Positions 24,227 to 34,211 of a stretch of 64,000 bases of DNA are shown one piece after another. The notes under the pieces were generated by a model. It was not told where the DNA came from. It worked only from the letters and a program-made list of their open reading frames with translations, and did not search any database. Origin of the DNA: Ferroplasma acidiphilum (GTDB lineage Archaea; Thermoplasmatota; Thermoplasmata; Thermoplasmatales; Thermoplasmataceae); NCBI RefSeq assembly GCF_002078355.1, contig NZ_CP015363.1:1302001-1366000 (forward strand). Reading direction: 5' to 3'. Positions within the stretch are counted from its first letter, which is position 1. Each line of letters starts with the position of its first letter. Position numbers and translations under genes: made by a program.

Positions 24227-26503
24227 TTGGTACTCAATTTAATTATAGCAGAAAAAATGGATGCCGGAAGGCGTATATCGTACATTCTCTCGGATAAAAC
24301 ATCGAAGCAGAAAAAAACTAAGAACATCAGTTATATAGAATTTGAAAGGAACAATGAGCAGAATATCATGGTCTCATTAAGTGGGCATATACTAGGAGCT
24401 GATTTTCCAGAAGAGTTCAAAGATTGGGTTAAATCTGACCTTGATAAGCTTATAGACTCCAATATTATCTATAAAGTTACCAACCAGAGGGCATATTCTG
24501 CATTGAAATCATTTTCAGGCATTGATAATATCATTATAGCTACTGACTATGACCGTGAAGGAGAACTCATAGGAGTGGAGGCATTAAAATTTATAGAGCC
24601 GGGTTATACAAACATCAGGCGTGCCAAATTCAGTGCACTGACGTCACAGGAGGTAAAGGATGCCTTTGACAATCTCCTTGATGTAAATTACGGGCTTGCA
24701 GACTCTGCCAAGGCACGGGAAGAGATAGACCTGCTCTGGGGTGCAGTTCTCACAAGGTTTTTCTCTGTAACAAGCAACAGGCTCTGGAAAGATTTTATCT
24801 CTGTGGGAAGGGTACAGACGCCAACACTGGCATTGATAGTTGAAAGGGAAGAAGAAATAACAAGCTTTGTGCCGGAAAAATATTTTGTCATAAATGTTAC
24901 ATTCAATAAGGGAATAGATTTCCAGGGCGTGTATGAAAAAAATATAAAAGACGAAGATGAAGCAAATAAAATTTTTAATGCAATAAATGGGAATGATGGG
25001 ATAGTAAAATCATATAAAAATGAGAAAAAAGAGGTGTATAAACCCCCACCATTCAGCACAACGGATTTCCTGAGGGAAGCATCCAGAATAGGGGTTACGC
25101 CGTCCAATGCTATGAAAATAGCCGAAAAGCTCTATATGAGCGGGCTTATAAGCTATCCAAGAACTGATAATACCGTTTACCAGCGATCTATACCGCTTAA
25201 AAGCATAGCAAAAAAATTTGAAGGTACTGAATTTGATAATGAAGCAAAGATGGTACTGGGGCAGGAAAAGATTTATCCATCGAGGGGCAAGGTTGAAACT
25301 ACAGACCACCCGCCAATATACCCTGTTTCATATCCGAAAAAGGCTCTTACAGGTGCATATAAAAACATCTATGAACTTATAGTTAGAAGATTTTTAGCTA
25401 CATTGTATAAAAATGCAGTTATAGAAAAATCTGATGCAGATATTGACATAAAAGGTTATAATTTCAAATCATCGGGCGAAAAAATAATCGACAACGGATG
25501 GTTTGACATTTATAAATACAGAAAATTAAGAGAATATAAACTTCCAGAACTGGTAATAGGGGAAACAGTAAAAGGAAAAAAATGGAATATGGAAGAAAAG
25601 TATACGGAGCCTCCTAAGAGATACGATGTGGCATCCCTGCTTAAACTCATGGAATCATTGAATCTCGGAACAAAAAGCACAAGGCATGACATTATACAGA
25701 AGCTCAATGACAGGAACTTTGCAACAGGCAATCCATTAAGGCCAACACCGCTGGGTATAGGGTTCATAAAATCTATAACAACTATTGATTCAGACATTGC
25801 AAAGCCTGATATGACTGCCGAGCTGGAAAAAGAGATGGATAAAATAGCAGAAAACCAGAAAAAATTGGATGATGTTGTCAATGACTCAAGAAATATGCTC
25901 CACAGTGCGTTAAAAGGTTTCAGAGGGAATAAGGAAGAAATTAAAGAAACAATTACATCATATGCCAACAAGGGCGATTCTATAGGGACATGCCCGCTGG
26001 ATGGCGGTGAAATATCACTGATTAAATTCAGGAATTTTTCAAAAATAAAGTGCTCAACAGAGGGCTGCAAAATCAATTTTAACCTTAACGCCACCGGGTT
26101 AGTGCAGATGACGGATAAAAGGTGTGATGTATGTTCCCTGCCAATTATAAAGATAATCAGGAAAGGACAGTCCCCGGAGTATAGATGTGTCGATCCGAAT
26201 TGCGAATATAACAGAAAAAAACTTTCTATTGGAAAATGCCCCTCTGATGGTGGCGACCTCATAATCAGGCAATCCAGGTACGGAAAGCGGTTTCTGGGGT
26301 GCTCCAACTATCCAAAATGCACCGTAACATATCCACTCCCGCAGAAAGGTGTGATAATGCCAACAGGAGAAATATGCCGGTACTGTGGCGCACCATTGCT
26401 TATAATGGTTAATGGAAAGAGAAAATGGAAATTTTGCCCGAATATGAAATGTGAATACAACAGGAAGGATAAAGTTGAAAAAAGCGAATCAGAGAATAAA
26501 TAG
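24227..26503 (+). CDS. topA: DNA topoisomerase I (type IA)
   Basis: A 758-residue enzyme. Toprim domain: LIIAEKMDAGRR near the N-terminus and ATDYDREGELIG (metal-binding acids and Glu). Active-site region: LYMSGLISYPRTDN with the nucleophilic Tyr. The C-terminus carries zinc-ribbon modules (CPLDGG, CDVCSLP, CPSDGGDLIIRQSRYGKRFLGCSNYPKC, CRYCGAPL). It relaxes negative supercoils by single-strand passage. The start is the TTG at 24227, since the conserved LIIAEK begins four codons in and no ATG precedes it. It overlaps the following gene. Confidence 0.94.
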   Translation: MVLNLIIAEKMDAGRRISYILSDKTSKQKKTKNISYIEFERNNEQNIMVSLSGHILGADFPEEFKDWVKSDLDKLIDSNIIYKVTNQRAYSALKSFSGIDNIIIATDYDREGELIGVEALKFIEPGYTNIRRAKFSALTSQEVKDAFDNLLDVNYGLADSAKAREEIDLLWGAVLTRFFSVTSNRLWKDFISVGRVQTPTLALIVEREEEITSFVPEKYFVINVTFNKGIDFQGVYEKNIKDEDEANKIFNAINGNDGIVKSYKNEKKEVYKPPPFSTTDFLREASRIGVTPSNAMKIAEKLYMSGLISYPRTDNTVYQRSIPLKSIAKKFEGTEFDNEAKMVLGQEKIYPSRGKVETTDHPPIYPVSYPKKALTGAYKNIYELIVRRFLATLYKNAVIEKSDADIDIKGYNFKSSGEKIIDNGWFDIYKYRKLREYKLPELVIGETVKGKKWNMEEKYTEPPKRYDVASLLKLMESLNLGTKSTRHDIIQKLNDRNFATGNPLRPTPLGIGFIKSITTIDSDIAKPDMTAELEKEMDKIAENQKKLDDVVNDSRNMLHSALKGFRGNKEEIKETITSYANKGDSIGTCPLDGGEISLIKFRNFSKIKCSTEGCKINFNLNATGLVQMTDKRCDVCSLPIIKIIRKGQSPEYRCVDPNCEYNRKKLSIGKCPSDGGDLIIRQSRYGKRFLGCSNYPKCTVTYPLPQKGVIMPTGEICRYCGAPLLIMVNGKRKWKFCPNMKCEYNRKDKVEKSESENK

Positions 26504-27344
26504 TGAGCTGTTCGGCATTCTGCTCTTCATAGTTTCAACAGCATTTGCACTGTACCTGGCATTTAACCTTGACCAGATTTCCGGCATAGCTGCAGAGTCA
26601 AATGGCATATCATTTATCTTTGTTATATACTATATAGTTTTCATTGTCATTTTTACTGCTGCGGCACTTTACATAATTAAAAAACATGCAAAGATAATGA
26701 AAGCAATATTTATTGTACTTGTACTATACATGATTTTCCTGGTGTCATCCATAGTTGCAGGAATAGTTGCTGTGAATCTTCCTGAATATTATGCAATAAT
26801 TGCTATAGTAACAGGTTTCTTTGCATACATGTTGATATTCCGGAATGAATGGTATATCACAGATGCTGCAGGGCTTATTATGATATCCGGGGCAGCGGCT
26901 ATACTGGGCATACTTCTCAGGCCTTATATTGCAATAACTTTGCTGGTAGTTTTCGCTGTGTATGATTATATATCAGTTTATAAAACGAAGCATATGGTAA
27001 CACTTGCTAAGGCGGCGATTGACAATCAGTTTCCACTTATGTTCACCCTTCCATCTCAAGGTGGAATCAAAATTAAAGACCTTACATTCGATAATCGCGG
27101 CACACATTCTGTAATAATGCTGGGGTTTGGAGATATGGCAATTCCTGAACTATTAATTATCTCCTCTGCAATATACAATCCACTCCATATTGCATTGTTT
27201 ATTGCACTTACCCTGGCAGGGGCACTCTCTGCCCTTGGATTTCTTTTCTTTTTTAACCATGGAAAACCTGCGCCAGGGCTTCCTTATATCAATACTGGAG
27301 TTATAATTGGCTTCCTTATTGCATTTGCAGTTGTAGCGATTTAA
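26475..27344 (+). CDS. Presenilin/signal-peptide-peptidase-like intramembrane aspartyl protease
   Basis: A polytopic protein of about 289 residues with nine or so hydrophobic segments. Catalytic motifs are YD in AVYDYISVYKTKHM and GFGD in VIMLGFGDMAIPEL, and the conserved C-terminal proline motif appears as KPAPGLPY. Archaeal homologues (PSH family) cleave substrates inside the membrane. The start is uncertain: a TTG at 26475 inside the topA end gives a short basic N-terminus; an ATG at 26451 is also in frame. The overlap with topA indicates co-transcription. It ends convergently with purH, overlapping by 4 nt. Confidence 0.85.
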   Translation: MKKANQRINSELFGILLFIVSTAFALYLAFNLDQISGIAAESNGISFIFVIYYIVFIVIFTAAALYIIKKHAKIMKAIFIVLVLYMIFLVSSIVAGIVAVNLPEYYAIIAIVTGFFAYMLIFRNEWYITDAAGLIMISGAAAILGILLRPYIAITLLVVFAVYDYISVYKTKHMVTLAKAAIDNQFPLMFTLPSQGGIKIKDLTFDNRGTHSVIMLGFGDMAIPELLIISSAIYNPLHIALFIALTLAGALSALGFLFFFNHGKPAPGLPYINTGVIIGFLIAFAVVAI

Positions 27345-28843
27345 TGAAGGAAAACACGCTTTCCGGTAAAGTATAATGGTATTTTATATTCATTGCACCT
27401 TTTTATTACGTCATCATCCCTTATAGATCCGCCAGGTTGTATGATAGCATCTATTCCATTCTTATAGCATTCGATGACCGAGTCGTCAAATGGAATGAAT
27501 GCGTCAGAAGCCAGCACTGAACCTTTTACATTGCTATTGCCCCTTTCTATAGCTATTTTTAATGATTCTATCCTGGATGTTTGCCCTGCACCAATTCCAA
27601 CCGTTGTCCTGTTCTTTGCAAGTACCATGGCATTGCTCTTTGCATGTGCAACTACCTTCCACGCAAATTCCAGGTCTGCAAGTTTTTCCTTTCCTGCTTC
27701 TGCTGTTGATTTCAATTCCAGATTGTCATACCTGTAGTCCAGCCTGGACTGCACAAGTACACCTCCGGATACCGAATAAATTGCTTTTTCAGGGTCGTGA
27801 TCCATGGAGCATTTCAGGATTCTCATATTCTTTTTCTTTTTTAACAGGTTCAATGCATCTGTATCATATTCTGGAGCTATCAATACCTCAATAAATTTTT
27901 TTTGCATTTCCTTTGCTGTATCCATATCGAGTTTTCTGTTGAGTGCAACTACAAATCCATAGGCTGATTCCGGGTCTGCGTTGTATGAATTGATAAAAGC
28001 TTCTTTCAATGTGCCTGCACTGGATACACCTGATGGAGTCCTGTGCTTTACTATTACAGATGTAATATCCTGAAAATCCTGCACTGTTTCCAGTGCTGCA
28101 TTGGCATCCAGTATATTATTGTATGATAATTCTTTGCCGTTCAACTGTATGGAATTTGGTATTCCATATTTTTCATTTACCTTGAACATATATGCTTCCT
28201 GGTCTGGATTTTCCCCGTATCTCAGATCTGTCCTATCGTAGCCATGTATGAATAATTCCTCAGGCTGCTTATCATTTAATTTCCTGTACAGCCGGTTATA
28301 TATCTGAATATCATAATCCGCAGATCTTGAGAATGCCCTTAACCCCAGTATTTCTTTAGTTTTCATATCAATTTTCCCATTCTTTTGAAGAACATCTTTT
28401 ACCATGCTGTAATCATCCGGATGTGAGAGTACTGCAACATTTTTGTAATTCTTTGCAGCTGCCCTTATAAGCGACAAGCCACCTATGTCTATATTTTCTA
28501 TCATTTTCTCAAGATCATCTGTTTTAGACGCCTCAACGAATGGATATAAATTGCATATTACCATGTCAAAATCTTTATAATGATATTTTTCCAGCTGCAT
28601 ATTGCTTTCACTGTCACGTTTTGAAAGTATTCCTGAAAAGATTGCGGGATGCAGTGTTTTTACACGCCCGCCAAGAAGATCGTCGAACCCCGTAAGATTT
28701 GATGAATTATTTGCTGCAATATTATTATCTTTGAGGTATTTTACTGTGCCTTCTGTCCCATATATCTCATCAATATGGTCCTTTATTGAACTTAAAAAAT
28801 TAACCAGGCCTGTCTTGTCATAGACGCTTATGAGAATTCTCAT
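27341..28843 (-). CDS. purH: PurH: IMP cyclohydrolase / AICAR formyltransferase
   Basis: A 500-residue bifunctional enzyme for the last two steps of IMP synthesis. The N-terminal MGS-like cyclohydrolase domain has VYDKTGL, GTEGTVKYL and RVKTLHPAIFSGIL; the transformylase domain has LRYGENPDQEAYMF and QPGGSIRDDDVIKRC and ends YFTGKRVFLH. The catalytic Lys-His pair is kept in KHRTPSG, but the usual KHxNPCG surroundings are changed (Asn to Thr, Cys to Ser) and SAFGG reads SAYGF. Activity is likely retained, possibly with altered folate or formyl-donor use. Confidence 0.93.
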   Translation of the reverse strand: MRILISVYDKTGLVNFLSSIKDHIDEIYGTEGTVKYLKDNNIAANNSSNLTGFDDLLGGRVKTLHPAIFSGILSKRDSESNMQLEKYHYKDFDMVICNLYPFVEASKTDDLEKMIENIDIGGLSLIRAAAKNYKNVAVLSHPDDYSMVKDVLQKNGKIDMKTKEILGLRAFSRSADYDIQIYNRLYRKLNDKQPEELFIHGYDRTDLRYGENPDQEAYMFKVNEKYGIPNSIQLNGKELSYNNILDANAALETVQDFQDITSVIVKHRTPSGVSSAGTLKEAFINSYNADPESAYGFVVALNRKLDMDTAKEMQKKFIEVLIAPEYDTDALNLLKKKKNMRILKCSMDHDPEKAIYSVSGGVLVQSRLDYRYDNLELKSTAEAGKEKLADLEFAWKVVAHAKSNAMVLAKNRTTVGIGAGQTSRIESLKIAIERGNSNVKGSVLASDAFIPFDDSVIECYKNGIDAIIQPGGSIRDDDVIKRCNEYKIPLYFTGKRVFLH

Positions 28844-28994
28844 ATTACCCTATTAAAAAATGTTTTAAATATTTATTGCAGAGGTTATCATATTTATCTC
28901 CGGGTTACAATAATTATTTCAGGGGATTGACCAGAACAAATGCATATTTAATTTTATTCCATAGATTTATAATTAAGGGCAATATGTATTTAAT

Positions 28995-30713
28995 ATGTCA
29001 AACTCGGAAATAGCTGGGATTTTTGAAAATTTATACAATATTTTAAGCATTGATGAAAAAACAAAATTTGAAGCCCTGGCATACCAGAGGGTGGCAAGGG
29101 AATTGCAATCAATGCCGGATGATGTTTCTGATCTCTATGATAAATATGGCATTGGTGGATTAATGAAAATTCCCGGTGTTGGCAAGGGAATCGCACAGCA
29201 TATAATAGAATACCTGAAAACCGGAAAAATAGAAAAATATGAAAAAATTAAAAGTGAATACCCTATTGATTTTAAAGATTTATTCCGGATAGAAGGCCTA
29301 GGGCCTAAAAAAGCAATATTACTGTATAAAAAGCTCGGCATAAAAAATTTAAATGATTTAAAAAAAGCTGCAGAAGAACATAAAATAGCAGATATCCCCG
29401 GCTTTGGGAAAAAAAGCGAAGAATTAATATTAAAGAATATTTCAATGCTGGCTTCGTTGCACGGTAGAATTTTGCTTGCCCAGGGATTAAATGAGGCAAG
29501 AAAAATCATTTCATATTTAACAAAAAGTGATTTTATAGACAGATGCTTTATCGCCGGGTCAACAAGAAGAATGAAAGAGACTCTGGGGGACATTGATATA
29601 CTGGCAACATCGAAAGATAGCAAAAAAACTATGGATTTATTTATAAATTTTGAGGATGCAAGATCGGTGATGATAAAAGGCGAGACAAAAACAACAATTC
29701 TATTAAGCACCGGTGTGACCTGCGACCTGCGTGTTATCAATGATGCAAGCTTTGGTGCTGCATTGCAATATTTTACTGGTAGCAAAGACCACAATATAAA
29801 GATAAGGAAAATAGCAATAGGCAATAATTATAAGTTGAATGAATACGGCCTGTTTTATAATGATAGCAATATAGCAGCCAGTAAGGATGAAAAATTCATA
29901 TACAACAGGCTAAATATGGATTATATACCTCCAGAAATGCGTGAAGACCGTGGTGAGATAGAACTGGCATTGCAACACAGGATACCGGAATTGATAAGTT
30001 TAAATGACATTAAAGGAGACCTGCATTTGCATACAAAGGAAAGTGATGGCCTCAACACAACGGAAGAAATGGTTAATGCTGCGCTGGAAAAGCGTTATGA
30101 ATATATTGCAATGACAAACCACACAAAAAATCTAAAAATAGCCCATGGAATTGGAGACCAGGATTTTATAAAATATTTTGATACAGTAGATAAATTAAAT
30201 CAGAAATATAAGATAAAAATATTGAAAGGCGCAGAAGTTGATATCTTAAAGGATGGCTCACTGGATTTAAAAGATGAAACACTGGGACAGATGGATTGCG
30301 TAATTGCTTCAGTCCATATGAATATCTCAATGGAAAAGGAAGATATGACACAGAGAGTAATAAACGCAATAAAAACCGGTAAGGTAAATATTCTGGGGCA
30401 CCCCACCGGAAGGTTGATTAATAAAAGATCGTCATATGAAATAGAACTGGATGAGGTATCAAAATACTGTGAAAAATATAAAACTGCACTGGAAATTAAT
30501 TCTTCTCCTGAGAGGTTAGATTTAAACGATGAAAACATTCTAAAAACCTCGAAGTACAATGTTTATTATTCAATAAACACAGATTCGCACAACATTTACG
30601 GGTATGATTTTATGGAATTGGGCGTTGGAACCGCAAGAAGGGGATGGCTTGGAAAGGAAAAAGTAATAAACACAATGGATTTAAATGGCCTGATGAAGTT
30701 TTTAAAAAAATAA
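28995..30713 (+). CDS. polX: PolX-family DNA polymerase with PHP domain
   Basis: A 572-residue protein. Helix-hairpin-helix motifs lie at about 57-72 (KIPGVGKGIAQHI), 98-112 and 133-145; the polymerase X palm has GSTRRMKETLGDIDIL with metal-binding Asp199 and Asp201; the C-terminal PHP domain starts around 338 (GDLHLHTKESDG), with later HPTGRLI and INTDSHNI metal ligands. It fills short gaps in base-excision repair, and PHP domains of this type give 3'-5' exonuclease or phosphatase activity. Monocistronic, with a promoter-sized gap upstream. Confidence 0.94.
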   Translation: MSNSEIAGIFENLYNILSIDEKTKFEALAYQRVARELQSMPDDVSDLYDKYGIGGLMKIPGVGKGIAQHIIEYLKTGKIEKYEKIKSEYPIDFKDLFRIEGLGPKKAILLYKKLGIKNLNDLKKAAEEHKIADIPGFGKKSEELILKNISMLASLHGRILLAQGLNEARKIISYLTKSDFIDRCFIAGSTRRMKETLGDIDILATSKDSKKTMDLFINFEDARSVMIKGETKTTILLSTGVTCDLRVINDASFGAALQYFTGSKDHNIKIRKIAIGNNYKLNEYGLFYNDSNIAASKDEKFIYNRLNMDYIPPEMREDRGEIELALQHRIPELISLNDIKGDLHLHTKESDGLNTTEEMVNAALEKRYEYIAMTNHTKNLKIAHGIGDQDFIKYFDTVDKLNQKYKIKILKGAEVDILKDGSLDLKDETLGQMDCVIASVHMNISMEKEDMTQRVINAIKTGKVNILGHPTGRLINKRSSYEIELDEVSKYCEKYKTALEINSSPERLDLNDENILKTSKYNVYYSINTDSHNIYGYDFMELGVGTARRGWLGKEKVINTMDLNGLMKFLKK

Positions 30714-30854
30714 TATTTAATAAACTGCATCTTAATTATTTATTTTAATAACCATGAATATTTTTCAGGAATTTAGCGATTGCCAGAGGTTTTATAGTTA
30801 AATCTATATTCGTCCACTAACTAATATTTAAATAAATCATAGTTATCAATTTTT

Positions 30855-33356
30855 ATGAAAGTCTTTTCATCTAAAAAAAGATTCATAGTAGGAGTAATTG
30901 TTGCAATAGTTATAATTTCAATGATTTCAGTCTCCATTGGGCCTTTACCGCCGACTAATAAACTGCTAAATCCTTCAAAAGGTATTTATTCTATTCCACC
31001 GGAGTATAAAACTGGCGCTAAATATATGAATATTACTTATAATGGTAAGACTGCAGAGGTCATAACTTTCCAGGAATCTGATGGATTTATAGGCATATAT
31101 AGCAACCATAACTGGTCGTTATATTATGAACAGGGCTATTTAGAGGCAAAATACAGGCTTGCACAGATGGTCTTCATCAAGAAGGAAGCACAGGGCACTT
31201 TATCCGAACTTGTAGGTAAAAGTGAATTGTCATCGGATATATTTTCAAGGGAATTAATGGACTGCCAGATAGCTAAATCTGAAGTAAACAACCTTTCAAA
31301 AACTTCCTACACCTATATGGCAACCAGCAATTTTGTCTCCGGTATAAACTCATACATAAACAATTTGAGCTATGGAAATACGCCACTGCTTTTTAAACTG
31401 CTCAATTATAAGCCCAAGGATTTTAACATAACAAATATCTTTGCAATCCAGCAAACTTTTCTGTGGGAAAACAGTGCAGGAGGCTTTGAGCCGCTTTACT
31501 TCCAGTATGCATTGCAGAAAATGCCTGAAAACATTATAAAAGCGCTGTATCCAGCTTACCAGGCAGGAATACAAAACCCCATTGTGCCTTATCAATGCAA
31601 TCCGGGAATTTACAACGAAACAGGCGATATTAACAATTTAACATTATACACGCCGTCTGTGCATATACCGGTAAACATAAGCAGCATACCTGCATTTTCA
31701 TCGCCAACATCACTTGCATTTCCATCCTCTGAAAGTTTCAGCAACGACTGGGCAGTCAACGGGGTAAAAACAGACAATGTTTCGGCTTTGCTTGCAAATG
31801 ACCCACATCTCACGACAAGCGTGCCTTCAATATGGATAGGTTTCCAGCTTGTATCTCCAGGCATGAACGTGATCGGAGTGGTGTTCCCTGGTTTCCCCGG
31901 CATAATACTCGGACATAATAGTTACATAGCATGGGGTGCAACTAACGGGCAGACACAGGAAACTTACTTCTATGCTGAAGAAACATCCAGTTCACATCCA
32001 TACAGTTACTATTCCAACGGAAACTGGACAAAATTCACAGTGATAAACGAAACAATAAATGTAAAGGATTCAAAGCCATATAATCTGCAGCTGGAAGTTG
32101 CAGACAATGGGGTTGTGGTTGACAATGATTCGGGAACAAAAATTGCCATGGACTGGACGGGTCTATCCCCGAGTTATGAGCTTACATTTTTCCTGCATAT
32201 AGACAGAGCACATACAGTATCAGAGTTCAGGGACAACCTTACACAATATTTCAAGGTTGCAATACAGAACTGGGCAGTTGCAGGTTCAAAGGGCAATATC
32301 GGCATATTCCCGTATGGAGATTATCCTGTCATAGAATCAGGCAATCCCAGAGGTGTATTAAATGGAACTGGTAGGTCAAACTGGGTGGGTTTCATACCAC
32401 TGAAATATGAGCCGTCCTTATACGACCCTGCAAGGGGATTTGTATTCTCTGCTAACCAGATAACTGTTTCACCAGGTTATCCATATTATACTGGCTGGCT
32501 TTATGAAACAGGGCCACGTGCAAATGAGATATATTCATTGTTAAATTCAACTTCCGGGTTCAATACGTCAAAAATGGAAAAAGTACAGTTGTCGGTACAT
32601 GATTACTCAACCAATATTTTCCTGAAGCCCCTGTTGAAATCCATTGAAAAATACTATGGAAATACAGAAATATATAATGAATTGGAATCATGGAACGGGA
32701 ATATGGATATTAATTCTTCAGCAGCAAGTGTTTTCCATTTCTGGGAACATAATATAGTAAACGATACTTTCCTGCCATACATGGAAGAATACGGAATAAC
32801 TCCTCAGGATGGATTATATAACATATCATTCTTCCTGGGTAGCGATGTAACATACCATGGCCCACTGATGGAAGACCTGGTAAACTGGACAATTAATTAT
32901 CCTGATTCAACATATTTCAATAACCCTTTGAATGGCAATGTTGAGAATTTTTCATCACTGGCACTTCATGCATTTAACCAGACAATAAATGAGCTTAATA
33001 AAAAATATGGCACAATATCATCGAAATGGGACTGGGGCAATATTCATAAGAGGTACTTATCCAGCTTCTTTAGCATAAATACATTGAATACAAAGGAAAT
33101 CCCGGCGGCTGGAAATGGAAATACGATAAACGCAGCATACGGGCTTACATCCAATTTTGGCCCCTCATGGAGGCTTATAGTTAACCTGTCAAATCCTGCA
33201 AAGTCCGTAGGCATATATCCCGGTGGCATCTCTGAAAACCCATTGAGCAGTTATTATTCAAACAACTTCATACCATGGAACAACGGTGTATATTACACAT
33301 TAATTCCAGTAAATATGCCGGAACAATTTTATCAGGGGTATGGTGATCAAAAATGA
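30855..33356 (+). CDS. Penicillin-acylase-family Ntn hydrolase, exported
   Basis: An 833-residue protein. Residues 9-28 form an N-terminal signal or anchor; the alpha chain covers up to about 295; autoproteolysis is predicted before Ser296 in SFSNDWAVNG, the new N-terminal nucleophile of the beta chain, followed by LLANDPHLTTSVPSIW and FPGFPGIILGHNSYIAWGATN. The family hydrolyses amide bonds (penicillins, acyl-homoserine lactones, lipopeptides); the natural substrate here is unknown. Many N-x-S/T sites fit a surface enzyme. It overlaps the next gene by 4 nt (ATGA). Confidence 0.9.
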   Translation: MKVFSSKKRFIVGVIVAIVIISMISVSIGPLPPTNKLLNPSKGIYSIPPEYKTGAKYMNITYNGKTAEVITFQESDGFIGIYSNHNWSLYYEQGYLEAKYRLAQMVFIKKEAQGTLSELVGKSELSSDIFSRELMDCQIAKSEVNNLSKTSYTYMATSNFVSGINSYINNLSYGNTPLLFKLLNYKPKDFNITNIFAIQQTFLWENSAGGFEPLYFQYALQKMPENIIKALYPAYQAGIQNPIVPYQCNPGIYNETGDINNLTLYTPSVHIPVNISSIPAFSSPTSLAFPSSESFSNDWAVNGVKTDNVSALLANDPHLTTSVPSIWIGFQLVSPGMNVIGVVFPGFPGIILGHNSYIAWGATNGQTQETYFYAEETSSSHPYSYYSNGNWTKFTVINETINVKDSKPYNLQLEVADNGVVVDNDSGTKIAMDWTGLSPSYELTFFLHIDRAHTVSEFRDNLTQYFKVAIQNWAVAGSKGNIGIFPYGDYPVIESGNPRGVLNGTGRSNWVGFIPLKYEPSLYDPARGFVFSANQITVSPGYPYYTGWLYETGPRANEIYSLLNSTSGFNTSKMEKVQLSVHDYSTNIFLKPLLKSIEKYYGNTEIYNELESWNGNMDINSSAASVFHFWEHNIVNDTFLPYMEEYGITPQDGLYNISFFLGSDVTYHGPLMEDLVNWTINYPDSTYFNNPLNGNVENFSSLALHAFNQTINELNKKYGTISSKWDWGNIHKRYLSSFFSINTLNTKEIPAAGNGNTINAAYGLTSNFGPSWRLIVNLSNPAKSVGIYPGGISENPLSSYYSNNFIPWNNGVYYTLIPVNMPEQFYQGYGDQK

Positions 33357-33691
33357 ATGATAAATATTTTAATATATATGGAATATTCATATTAATTATA
33401 ACTGCCTTTTTGCTTGGATATTACGGTTACTGGTATTTGCAAATTGTACCTGCAATTTTAATAGGCTATTTCATGGTTAGAAAAATTTCATATATAGTTT
33501 TAGCGGGTGTAGCCTCAATGCTGGGAATTTTTATAGCTTTAATACCATCCTATGCCACAAGGATCAGGGGTGCGTCATTAGCATCCAGCATAGCGGGAAT
33601 TCCATTTTACCTGGTAATACTATTAACCTTCCTGATTATATTCGTTATAACAATAGCGGGATTGCTAATAGGCTCTTCAATTAATAAATAA
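33353..33691 (+). CDS. Small membrane protein coupled to the acylase gene
   Basis: A 112-residue protein with about four hydrophobic segments and almost no soluble part. It overlaps the acylase stop codon by ATGA, so it is translationally coupled. It may act as membrane partner or anchor for the acylase, but no family is recognised. Confidence 0.65.
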   Translation: MNDKYFNIYGIFILIITAFLLGYYGYWYLQIVPAILIGYFMVRKISYIVLAGVASMLGIFIALIPSYATRIRGASLASSIAGIPFYLVILLTFLIIFVITIAGLLIGSSINK

Positions 33692-33756
33692 TTGCCAGGA
33701 AGTGTATTTAATATATTTTATTTCGTTAATTTATTCAAAATACTTTTATACCATAT

Positions 33757-34164
33757 ATGAATGAAATAATTATGGAAATATTTAAAAAAGAGAGAACTAT
33801 TGATACCACTAAAAATCTTCCTGACCTGATCAATGCCTTTTCACAATACCTGACAGATAATAAGTGGAGGGTTCAGAGCAATGTCCAGGCAGACAAAGCT
33901 ATACTGCAGGCACAGAAGTTTGGAATATTAAGGGGATTGGTTGCAGCTGACAGGGCACTTACATTTCTATTCACATCGGAAGGGTCACAGGTTAAGGTTC
34001 AGGTTGGAGTAGGTAAATTGCTGGGCGATATTGCCGTAACAGCTATAGAGGTTATTCTCCTTTCGGAGATTTTCATAGTTGTTGATGTCCCTGAAATAGC
34101 ATGGTCAGATCATGTGGAAAAAGAATTGCTGGATGAGTTGCAGAACATAGCAACACAGCAATAA
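33757..34164 (+). CDS. Hypothetical protein, soluble with one hydrophobic strand region
   Basis: A 135-residue protein: polar N-terminal helices (NLPDLINAFSQYLTDNKWRV), a core with AADRALTFLFTSEGSQVKVQVGVGKL, and a hydrophobic segment AVTAIEVILLSEIFIVVDV. The first codons allow ATG 33757 or ATG 33772. Its layout resembles small proteins that detect or bind misfolded or membrane lipids, but no family is assigned. Confidence 0.65.
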   Translation: MNEIIMEIFKKERTIDTTKNLPDLINAFSQYLTDNKWRVQSNVQADKAILQAQKFGILRGLVAADRALTFLFTSEGSQVKVQVGVGKLLGDIAVTAIEVILLSEIFIVVDVPEIAWSDHVEKELLDELQNIATQQ

Positions 34165-34211
34165 CACAGTATCCTGAAAATTTTTATCTTTTAGTTCAAC
34201 ATATACTATAA

